A DNA stretch of 64,000 bases. Origin: Oscheius tipulae. Its lineage: Eukaryota > Nematoda > Chromadorea > Rhabditida > Rhabditidae. Numbering within the stretch: the first letter of the stretch is position 1; every line of letters starts with the position of its first letter. The stretch covers positions 744,001 to 808,000 of the forward strand of contig JASJZH010000001.1 of NCBI GenBank assembly GCA_037178975.1, in the 5' to 3' direction. The position numbers and the translations under genes were made by a program. Positions 47,701 through 57,050 of this stretch are shown one piece after another. The notes below the pieces were generated by a model. The model did not search any database and was not told where the DNA came from. It worked only from the letters and a program-made list of their open reading frames with translations.

Positions 47701-48278
47701 TTCAAAGCGAGGTACCTGAGTGATTCGGTCATAGATATCAGCATTCACGAAGAGACACTTAGCGCCATCGTATATGTGAAACTCGTTCTTGGAAAGTAAA
47801 GTCTTGAGACCGACGCTCATGATGGTTTGACAGACTTCTTTGCGGTGGATTGCACTGAAAGACTGGTTTGAGACAAAGAGACAGAGACAGTACTCACTTG
47901 TCTCTTGCTCCAGCAGAAAGACGGATCACGCGATTGTTCGTCTCAGCGCTGACAGCAACATCATATCTCCAAACAATAGTTTCCTGCTTGACAGTTAGTT
48001 TGTAGATGTTTGAAAACGATGTGACCTCAAAATTTCGAAATAACACCTGGTAAACTTTTTTCTCACCACTTGTTGTCCATCCCGGAGGGCTGGAGGCTGA
48101 CATGGGGCCACAGTAACCTCTTTCTCTTCCTAAGAACAAGTATTAGTGGGATCGGATTGTGCTCACCTACCTTTCCAGTAATCATCATTTTTCTCATCGA
48201 GTAGTCAACGTCGCCGGTAGAATGGCGGGAATGTTTCGGCTGTGAGTCAGCAGGGCTCGAGGGTGTACGGCCTGACAT
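44717..48278 (-). CDS. Argonaute C
   Basis: Sixteen exons, all in phase: 48278-48167, 48129-47898, 47854-47716, 47677-47149, 47104-47002, 46963-46777, 46739-46539, 46504-46392, 46349-46147, 46105-45940, 45898-45775, 45715-45518, 45476-45234, 45165-45052, 45010-44922, 44855-44717; 963 residues. It is a diverged paralogue of Argonautes A and B. The PIWI tetrad is DEDD: Asp in VIGYDVSHP, Glu in RKEQVTSS, Asp in ILRDGVSDGQ, Asp in VYQADEWAKRG. The N-terminus is Ser/Pro/His-rich and about 50 residues long. The exon 1 donor must be GTGAGC at 48166, because the earlier GTAGGT breaks the frame. The exon 9 donor is GTCGGT. The ATG follows TTTTTGTAG by 5 nt. It ends RTNA. The inverted fragment at 44429-44576 adjoins its 3' end. 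Confidence 0.92.
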
Positions 48279-49627
48279 ACGTCCTACAAAAATGACAGGT
48301 ACAGGAATGAAGGAGGGAGAGACAAAAAGAGAGGTAAAAAAGGAGAGATAACGGCGGCCCACCGTCGTTATATAATGTTCGGTTAGAAATTCAGAGGCTA
48401 TCTGAGGGGATTGCGAAATTTTGCGGCTCGCTATAATAGCAGGGGATAATCGTGGTGGGACTCACAACTCATTCCAGTGGCAGAGACACAGAAAACACAG
48501 TGACAGAGTGACAGAGATGTAGAGAGACAGATAGACAGAGAGTTACAAAGAGGCAGGGAGCCTGTTCCAAAAAGATAATTCGGATCAATTTAGCCAAGAA
48601 AGCAAAGGGTGGAAAAGACGGAAACGTGGCAGTTTAAAGCCTTTTTATACCAGCCATCAGGGCTGGAGAGAAGTGGAGATTCCGCAGAGACAAACACTTT
48701 CGAAACTCTATGGTAAGAACAGCGAAACGCCCAAAATGAAATGATAGGCTCTTTTTATGCACCTCCCCACATTTCTCGGTTCACCCATGCCATTTCTCCA
48801 ATGGCGGAGAAATTGGACGCAAAGATGGAGAAATGAGCGCCCGGTCTGCCTGGAAAGATCCCCAAAGAGCCCAATTTGTTCCAGCTATTTTGAAAAACAT
48901 GGATCCCAATAAGTTCTGAGATTATTAACCTGCTCGAACCTAAAAAAAAAATGCTGTAGGGGGAGAAAGGGCACAACTGTTGACATCAGCTGATCTCCGG
49001 CCAAGCGACTGTTGACGTCCTATAACCAAATGAGAAATTAGAGATGTTTTCATCGGTTTCTATGAACAGAATAGGGGAAATGTCGGGACCAAAAGGCTTT
49101 TAAGGGGTCGGTGTTCACGTTGTGTCCCTATCTCTCTGTCTCTCTATCTCTCTAAGTACCATAATTGGAGTAGGTCAAAATATTTTGAAAGACTGTAAGG
49201 AATAGTAGAAGCAAACCATGGGGAACAGCTGAGATTATCCTTTCTGCTATGTGTGACGTGTGTTTAGAGACCGCGTTGCAGGCGGCAAACAATTGGTTTT
49301 AATTGCTGGGGGAAAAAAAGGCAGAAGGGGGAAAAATGCCGAAAAATAAAAGAAGTTTATCGAGAATTGGTCATGGAGCACAGTTTACTCATGGTTGTTC
49401 CAGCTTTTATCTAATGAAGCACAAGTTACGGGTCATCCGATTGTAATCGAGGTGAACAAACAGATCTTCTCACCATTTAATTTGTCGACTTCGAGAACGC
49501 TAAATCTTAAGAAAATTACTGGATAGGTAGCAAAACCTTCCTTCGATTCTTCGCAAACTCCAAGCATGCCAACTAGTAAGCGAAAAGAAAACACAAAACA
49601 AAACTCTTCAATTAGGCTGAAAGATAT
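48279..49627. other. Intergenic region upstream of Argonaute C
   Basis: About 1.35 kb with no recognised gene. It contains purine-rich ACAGAGAGACAG tracts near 48480-48560 and the probable promoter/outron of Argonaute C at its left end. Confidence 0.4.
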
Positions 49628-50889
49628 TGGGTTGGCAACTAAGTCTTTTCGTTTTTTCAAATACAAAAATTTATTGACTTGCAAACAATTTTTTCATTCG
49701 TTGTAATTACCATTATGATGTACCACGTCTGCCCATTTCACGGGTAGCTTACGGATACCACGCTCGTAGAACACCTTGGGTTTCGACGCGAAGAAGTTTG
49801 TCAACCAAGTTTTGAGTGCGTCGTCGGAATCGAACTGTTGTCCTCCAATCTCGTTGTTGAGAGTCCGGAATAGATAATAGTCGGAAGGGGCAAGGTCCGG
49901 GCTATAAGGAGGATGGGGTAAAATTTCCCAACCCAGGTCGTGGATCTTGGAGCGAGTGAGTTTTGCAACATGGGGGCGCGCGTTGTCCATCTGTAGGATG
50001 ACCTTCGACTTCAGCGGTCGTTTCTGACGAAGTGCAACGGCAACCTTCTCAAGTTGCTGGCTGTATATGGCGGCCGTAAGGGTAGTTCCAGCATCCAGCA
50101 GTTCCCAGTGCACCACTCCTTCGATATCCCAGAAAACACAGAGCATAATCTTCTTTTGATGGGTGTCAGGTTTCACATCAGGAATTGGTGTCTGCCCTGG
50201 ACCCACCCATTGACGCTTCCTTCGGAAGTTTACGTACGTTACCCACTTCTCATCCCCCGTCACTAGGCGTGTAAAAAGGATTTCCTCTCATACCTGGACA
50301 GGAGAGAATGGGCGACGGACATGCGCTGCCACTTCTGGGTGTCACTCAGGTCATGCGGCAACCAAGTACCCAGTTTCTTCATAAATCTCATTTGCTTCAA
50401 ATGATGTTCCACTGCGGCATGACTGACAGACAGTGCCTCTGCTAGTTCACGGGTAGTCTGCCGATTGTTCTCATTCACGAGCTGCAGCAGCAGCGATTCA
50501 TCAAAACTTCTTGGCCGACCTGACCTTGGCTCATCTTCGACGCTTTTGTCCCCAGACCGAAAGCGACGGAACCACGACTGGCATACCCTCGTAGACGTCG
50601 TCCCTTGGCCATAAACATCGTTGATATTAGCCACGGTTGGACTACATTCGTACCTTTGAGGAACTCGTATAACATGACATGTCGCAGATCGTAGGGTGGC
50701 AGGTCATCAATAGTCCGGATCAAAACGAACAGAGAATAGAGAATAAGAAGAAGAGAGGTGGTGTCTTGCATGGTGGTGGTAGAGGACTGAGTGAGCTACA
50801 CGAGGTGCTATATCAATAGCTCGGACGTTGTCGTACACAAGACAAAGGACATGTTTACAAAAAACGATAAGACTTTGTTGCCAACCCAA
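49628..50889 (-). mobile_element. Mariner transposon, copy 2 (frameshifted)
   Basis: 1,262 bp between TA dinucleotides, with the same ends as the other copies. The transposase reads from about 50771 down to 49694. It has the DD34D triad in the segment below 50263. Two frame breaks are visible: one near 50640 in the N-terminal part, and one near 50265, where one C is missing (TTTACACG against TTTACCACG in copy 1) and the frame runs into TAG. The second lesion is shared with copy 3. Confidence 0.93.
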
Positions 50890-50965
50890 TAGATTTGGCA
50901 AAATTATTGCAGTCATTCCTACCTTTCTGTTAACAGTTTACACGTCAGGGTGTCCATGTAGCAAC

Positions 50966-52730
50966 TTACATAGTGTTTCTCCACAATAGGAGCCTTCCTG
51001 GTTTTCGCTTACCATTTTGTGGAGACCCGTGTGTACATAGGTACAACAAAGACTTTGGTGTAATCTTCTCATCCCACTCCTTTTTTTTCCTTGCAGCTGA
51101 ATGCAGCCAGTTCTTGATTCCAGTTGTCTGGCTCATCTTCTCTTCAGGCCATTCATCGAGCTCTGTGATCCCTAGCATTTTGCTCTCAAGTCGGCGTTGG
51201 CAGGCTTGAAGCATTCTTTTGGCGGCAGCCGTTAGCACCCAAGTTTCGCTACCATAAAGTGTAACAGATGACACAGAGACTTCGAACTGCTCCCGTCTCT
51301 CTTCCATCGCTAATTGGCTATTGCATAAGAAATGTTGCAGCCTGTAGAAAGCTGCATGTCCCAGAGATATTCTTCTTTCGACTTCTTTATCATGATTGAA
51401 TGGAATAGATCGGCATCCCAAGTACACAATCGACTGTACGAATTTTAAAATCTTGTCTCCAAAGTGGACGTTGTTTCCTGGTATTGTCTTGGCCATGAAA
51501 TCCATGTTCTCGACATTGAGATCCATTCCTACACAGCATAAACGTTTTAATGTGTTTTTCAGCATGCTAGTCATTTCATTTGTAGACGGAGCGAAAAAGA
51601 TGCAGTTGTATTCAGATGTCAGTATTTTGAAGCTTTTATACAAACCCTTGTAGGCCAACACCACTCACAGCCTTTTTCAGTAGTTTTATGACAGCGGCCG
51701 AGAGACGAGCCGTGAAGAAATCGCCTTGGCATGTTTCGGTTTCGTCCAGTAATTCCTGCTGTTGTAGATTCTTCTTTACAGCGTCCCAATCCGCGGCGCT
51801 AAAGGCCTTTCGAATATCCAGAAAAGCTAAACATAATCCTGTGTGGTATTCGACACTTTTCTCGATGATCATTTTGAGTATATGTAGTTTTTTTATATTT
51901 GCTTCTCTTTCGCATTCGCCATTGCAGGAAATATGTCGCAGAAGTTTCAAAGATGATCTTCTGTAACCTTTCATCTCCCGGCTGACCATCTTTATTGGTC
52001 GAATATGGAGTTGAAGACTCAGTAGACGATGATCGGAACGGTAGTTAAACTTGTTCATTGACAGTACAGATACTTGGTCCCACATGTTTGCTGCAATGTA
52101 GTCGAGTTGTCTTAAGGTCCCACTTGGTCCCTTATGTGTCCATCCGTTAGATGTAGGCGATTCCGCGAATGTGTTTAGCAGACGAATTTTGAACTCTCGG
52201 CAAATCTCCACCACAACTACTCCTCTCTTGTTCCCATCGCCATATGTGAAGTCACCGACGATGTCCATGTTGGTGTCATTTTGTTCGACTCTTGCATTGA
52301 AATCCCCCAAAAGAATGAGACGATATCCAGGAGGTCGTCTTCGGCAAGCTTCAGATACTTGGTTCATAAATCCGTCATATATGTCATCAGACTTGCTCAA
52401 GGTCGGAGCATACGCTTCTACAAGATGCAACCTATGTCCAGGTAGTTGTAGACTAGCCAACCTTGTTGAATACACCTTAAACACGGCAGTTGCTGCCAAA
52501 TGGGCAGCTACGAAAAATCCCACACCATGAAGACCAGCTTCGCTAGGAGAATTAAACAGCGTTCGTCCCGATTCCATTGTGGCAGGATCACTCGTTGATC
52601 TTCTAGTTTCAGCCAAGCCGATAACATCGCACTTGGTTTTGTTTGAGTGCTCTGCCCATTATAGTCAGATTTACGGGACCTTTAAGAGTTCGACAATTGT
52701 AGTGACATACGTGCAAAACAGAATCCTTGG
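50966..52730 (-). mobile_element. Truncated, decayed RTE-type LINE
   Basis: An AP-endonuclease part (52.73-52.0 kb) has CRTLKG, LAETRR, LILLGDFNARV, TWTHKG-like and YRSDHRLL motifs. It runs into a shortened reverse-transcriptase part (LAFLDIRKAFSAADWDAV, then LTSEYNCIFFAPS where YADD-FA is expected) and the RTE C-terminal block (SVTLYGSETWVL, QRRLESKMLGI, GSPQNGKRKPGRL). The palm motif is ruined, central RT sequence is missing, and the frame shifts near 52640 and 51650. No 3' tail repeat is clear. Its left end nearly touches mariner copy 2. Confidence 0.8.
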
Positions 52731-53848
52731 AGATCTGAAACTAAAAATATGCACAAAAGGAGGATTTCCCACCGTTTGTTCATCTTCCTTATTGACTGGC
52801 GGCAGGCTAGGTGTTACCTCATTTTCTTCTGTCTATACTGTTTGATTCAAACCGGTAAAAATCTATTACTCACCTTTCCAGAAAATGCCTTTTACTCAGT
52901 CCGTCCTCTATGTTCTCCATGGATGAAGGTCTCTCCGTTTTAAGGGCCCCACCAGTATGTTCTCCTACCTGAACCGTTTTTGTTTCCAGGAACAAAATGT
53001 ACCTACTGAATCAGACAGAATTCGTTTTTTGAAGGAAGAATCTATGGCCGTCGTTTCAGAACTACGTAGCACTTGCTGCAGGATAGCGTCGTTGGACTGT
53101 GAACTGCTTGTAGCCATTCAATCTGTAATATTATAAACGTTAGGAGAATACGAAGTGGTATGAAACAATGGCGAAATACAGGACATTATTCAACAGACGG
53201 GATGCCATAGTCGTTTGAAGAAATTGATAAGGACAACCAAATAAGTTTTTAAACAATAAGTTTTTTACTGTACACTGATAGTGTTGTACTAAACTCGCCC
53301 GAACCATTCTCAAAGTAACCATTTGAAACATTGCAGAAGTTTTTAAAACGAGCAAAATACCAATTGAAGTGAGAAAAAGAGGGACCTTTCCGTTGTCAAT
53401 AGTTACCAGTCGGCGGTTTTATTGAGCTCCGACTCGTCCATTGCAAAGAAACTCTCCAAGGAGCAAAAGCAATAACTTTATTTCTACAATTAAAGCTATC
53501 AAAACAGTAACTTGCCAACTCAAAAAAATTTCTTCTTGCATTAGCTTGACTTCTCTTGATAAAAAAGACCACAAACATTGTCAAGTGTTATCCCAGATTA
53601 GAGTTGACTTGTGTTGCAGACGCCTCTTGCAAATTGTAAAGGTTGGATATCGGGCAATCTTGGGTGTGGAAGAGGCTTATCCCTTAACGTTCTACAGAGG
53701 TCTTTGCTTCCTTTGTTTACATTTCTCAATAAGAAAAAGTGAGAGCTGGCTATCCTCAAAAAAAAAACACGCCTGTGCGTGATAGATACCAGATATTGAC
53801 AGAAACCTGACCAATCCGTTTTATTCCCATACATTGTGTTTTTGTCAG
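52731..53848. other. Intergenic stretch with a half MITE
   Basis: No gene recognised. At about 53565-53625 the sequence ACAAACATTGTCAAG...TTATCCCAGATTAGAG matches one arm of the palindromic element at 44229-44330. Confidence 0.45.
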
Positions 53849-54988
53849 TTAATTGTGCTGCTCCTCGCTGACAGAACTCGGGCCCGTCTCCGATGTCTCT
53901 TCTTTGCTCAGATTCTCTGTGTTCAGCTTCAACTTCGGCGCGTGACAGTAGGCGTGGCGCAGCTCGACAGCAAAAGACAGAATGTAGACTTGGAAGAAGG
54001 TAGCCAGACACCACTCGGAGATGGTTGCGATTGTATGCTGCGTGTAGGTCTCGTCCGTAGTTTTCCATCTGTAGAGATGTCCCATGCAGTGCCAATTCGG
54101 CGGTTCGACTCCTTTGGGCAGCCTGACCCGTGCCAGGGAGGCGAAGACGACAGTGCTGATGTAGGCAGCCGTGGAGAGAAGACAAAGGGTGAGGCGGAAG
54201 TGACACATACAGCGGGAAATCAGCTGTGGATTCATAAGATAGCTGAAGAGAGTCTGGGCCCACAGGTAGACGAGACCGCAGGTGAAGGAAAGGAAGGCGC
54301 CGCAGTAATGCATCGAGTACACATTGATCTCCTGGAAAGGGACAGGATAAGAGACAGCGAGATAGAGAGCTAGAGAGACAGAGAGACATAGAAACAAAGA
54401 GAGACAGAAAGACAGAGAGGCAAAAAAGTATAGAGACACGGACAGACAAAGACACTGAGAGACAAAGGGACAGAGAGACAGATATCAATCCTACCTACTC
54501 TCTAGTCACTCTCACATTCTTTCTGGATATCTCTCATAAATCTATCTTCGTCTATGTCCTCTATCACCCCGGCTATCCTTCCTTCCGAAGGGTGGAGCCA
54601 TTGGCATGGACGACTCTGCTCCCTTAGAGAGACAGAGACCTACCTGAAAGTTGGCAACGATGCTGATCCCAATGGCCGCTCCGAATCCGACCCACAAAAA
54701 GACGTTGCTGTAGATGCGCCATGCTCCCTTCTGTCCCAGATGATGCCAGTAAAACTCGACGATTTGCCGATGCCGAAGGTAGACCGTCATGGCCAGAAAG
54801 AGTGCCGCAACATTGAGCAGCTGACCGAAGACGCAGCTCTCCGGACTCATGGCCCCACTGTCACTGATGTAGGGCCACAGCGCATTGACGTGATTGTGGT
54901 AGACGGCTATGCAGTAGGAGACAAGGAAGGCCAGTAGACTGAGGGCGAAGGTGAGGAAGGGGATGATCCAGACCGAGCGTAAACTCAT
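53849..54988 (-). CDS. DRAM/TMEM150 (FRAG1 family) multi-pass membrane protein
   Basis: Two exons in phase: 54988-54644 and 54331-53849; 275 residues. About six hydrophobic segments are present: IIPFLTFALSLLAFLVSYCI, then LLNVAALFLAMTVYL, VFLWVGFGAAIGISIVANF, the HYCGAFLSFTCGLVYLWAQ segment, LCLLSTAAYISTVVFASL, and a last one near the C-terminus. The luminal motif WPYISDSGAMSPESCVFGQL is diagnostic of the DRAM/FRAG1 family, whose members sit in lysosomal or plasma membranes and influence autophagy or GPI-anchor handling. The C-terminal tail is Glu/Ser-rich and cytosolic. The 5' side has TTTTCAG about 25 nt before the ATG. The single 312-bp intron holds a plus-strand duplicate of the FAM174-like exon and an ACAGAGAG tract. 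Confidence 0.88.
54484..54626 (+). pseudogene. Degenerate duplicate of the FAM174-like first exon
   Basis: This piece of the DRAM-like gene's intron aligns with 56181-56330: TTTCTGGAT(A/G)TCTCTCATAA, then CTATGTCCTCTA(T/C)CACCCC, GGTGGAGC, and ATGGACGACT(C/T)TGCTCC. The acceptor before the ATG is lost (TTCG---TCTATG against TTCAGATTCTATG) and small indels break the frame, so it cannot act as the exon. It is a local DNA-level duplication. Confidence 0.8.
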
Positions 54989-56259
54989 CACTGGTTAGTC
55001 AGGGCTCGACTGAAAACGGGACAGTGTAACAGTGACAGGACAGTGACAGAAGTGGACAACAAACCTCTGGGGGCCAGGAGATGGGGGACAACTGTTACTT
55101 CTGGGAACTCTAATTGACAAACAATGTTTTAGAACAGATAACTATTGCGATGATATTTTCTGAAAAATTGGATGGAACTGCTTTGAAAGAAGAACATAGC
55201 AATTCTACTTTCAAGAAAGCCACGTATAGCTTTCCTTTCCGGGCCGAAATTGTATATACAGTCTTATTCACTGCTTGTCTCTCTGTCTCTCCGCTTCTCT
55301 ATTTCTCTATTTCCCTATCTCTCTGTCTCCCTATTTCTCTATCTCTTTGTCTCTCCGTCTCGCTACTTCTCTGTCACTCTGCCTGTTTTCCTATCTCTTC
55401 CTCCCTTTGTATTACTGTCTTTCTGTCTCTCCGCCTCTCTGTTCCATCAATCCACACTTCCCAGACAGCTGTCTCTCTCCCCATGAAATCTTTTGATCTG
55501 CCACCAATTCCACGTATATTTGCAGCTGCAAAAAGGCCAGCGCCATTGCTGGCTATAATCTCACTCTCACTCTCTCTCCCTGTTCCCGGGACCAGTGTCC
55601 GCGATCGATAGCTTTCCCGAAGATGGCCAACGGCGAGAGAGAAACCAGCTGACTCTCTAGTCGCGGACCACGTGTCCCGTTCCTTTTTCATCTTTAAATT
55701 TCAGTATGAGCGTGCCTGTTTGTTTGCAATCGCAGCACCTTCGACGTTGGACAAACAGACTATTGATTTTGCGTGAATCCTGGGCTCCCGTCTAGCGCCA
55801 GTTTGTCATTTCTTTCATGTTTTCTTCTTCAATTGGTCTGCGATTCGGCCATTTCTTGTCAATGGAGACCTCTTTGCCGTTTCCGCAGACTCTTCCAGAC
55901 AGTTATCTCTTCTTCACTGACATTCACAGCGACTGTTCCTGGCACTATCAATATTTTTGTCAGTTTTTATATAACTCGATAATAGCAGAGTTGTCTTTTA
56001 AAATTATACCCCCGTCTCTCATCTGAAACTCTCCCTTTGGATAGAGTACATGTTTCATTCATGCCAATTATTTCGACATGGCGTTTCATTAAGCTGGAAC
56101 CGCTTAATCATTCTATAGGAACTGAGAGAAAGAGAGACAGGGTGACAGAGAGACAGACAGAGAGAAAGACAGAGAGACAATGTTACCTATCCTACCCCTC
56201 TCCCTGGTCTCTCCCACTCTTTCTGGATGTCTCTCATAAATCATTCTTCTTCAGATTCT
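54989..56259. repeat. Intergenic region with an extended CTCTGT pyrimidine tract
   Basis: From about 55265 to 55445 the sequence is an imperfect repeat built from TCTCTGTCTC, CTATTTCTCTAT and CTGTCTTTCTGT units, the longest block of the kind in the window. A shorter purine version precedes 56180. The rest shows no gene; the open frame at 55773 lacks an ATG. Confidence 0.6.
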
Positions 56260-56637
56260 ATGTCCTCTACCACCCCGGCTACCCTTCATAAAGGTGGAGC
56301 TTTTGATATGGACGACTTTGCTCCTTTACGAGCGGCTCTAGTTGTAGGAGCGATAGTCCTCCTGATGTCCGTCTTTTGCTGCATCCGGTGCTACAGGTAT
56401 TGTTACTGTTACTGTTACTACTACTATTGCTGTTACTGTCTACGTCTACCTCTGTCTCTCTACATTGTAACTGTCTCATTCAGAAACTCCTCAACAACAC
56501 GCTCCCGGATACGAAAATACGACATCGTCTCATCCAGAGAACTCCAGACAGGCTTAACAGAAAACTCCGACTCGGACGACGACCTCTTTGGAGCACCGAC
56601 AGATAGGCAGAAGCTAGTGGCTGGACAGACTGGATAG
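56260..56637 (+). CDS. Small single-pass FAM174-like membrane protein
   Basis: Two exons in phase: 56260-56396 and 56484-56637; 96 residues. A short polar N-terminus (MSSTTPATLHKGGAFDMDDF) is followed by one transmembrane helix (AALVVGAIVLLMSVFCCI) and an Arg-rich cytosolic stretch. It then shows the RKYDIV...DSDDDLFG pattern, similar to the RRYGVL...DDEDDDTLFD tail of FAM174 proteins. FAM174 members are Golgi/plasma-membrane proteins of poorly known function. The ATG lies 5 nt after TTCTTCTTCAG, so it may be the true first exon after a spliced leader; an upstream signal-peptide exon was looked for and not found convincingly. The intron begins with a GTTACT repeat. AATAAA at 56780. Confidence 0.7.
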   Translation: MSSTTPATLHKGGAFDMDDFAPLRAALVVGAIVLLMSVFCCIRCYRYCYCYCYYYYCCYCLRLPLSLYIVTVSFRNSSTTRSRIRKYDIVSSRELQTGLTENSDSDDDLFGAPTDRQKLVAGQTG

Positions 56638-57050
56638 ATTTCTCTGTAGGTCTGAAAAAAGAATAGCCATGTCATATAGCATGTTAGCCAAACCACTTTA
56701 CGAGTCTCTTTCACCCTCTGACTGTCTTGATCTCCTTATTTTTGCTGGTTATTGTGCTGAAATTTATTGTTTTTGGTTGAATAAACTTTTTTGGACTATA
56801 GTTATTTTTAAATTTCTGACAGGATGCTTTTATGGACAGCAAAGATAGAAAATCGATCCAGTGAGAATCGGACCCGTCTGGTTTGGATTTTTAGTCGGAC
56901 CTCGAAAAGATCTTTAGAAGGCTGTAATACTAATTGGCCCGGAAACTCCACCTCTCTGTGGTTTTTCCTGTCGTAGTCACTATCGATTCCACGTTATCAG
57001 TTCTTACCTACAAGACTTCTCCAACCAATATTTCCATCTTTTCTCTCTAA

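Noticed and set aside
53598-54488. 296-codon minus-strand open frame in the DRAM-like gene
   Set aside because: It is a shadow frame; the other frame gives conserved membrane segments and the family motif with correct splice sites.
55114-55611. 165-codon open frame rich in Ser, Leu and Cys
   Set aside because: It is a translation of the CTCTGT pyrimidine tract.
55773-55982. Possible signal-peptide exon upstream of the FAM174-like gene
   Set aside because: The frame opens with GTG, not ATG, and no donor joins in phase to 56260. The acceptor directly before the FAM174-like ATG makes an upstream coding exon unnecessary.
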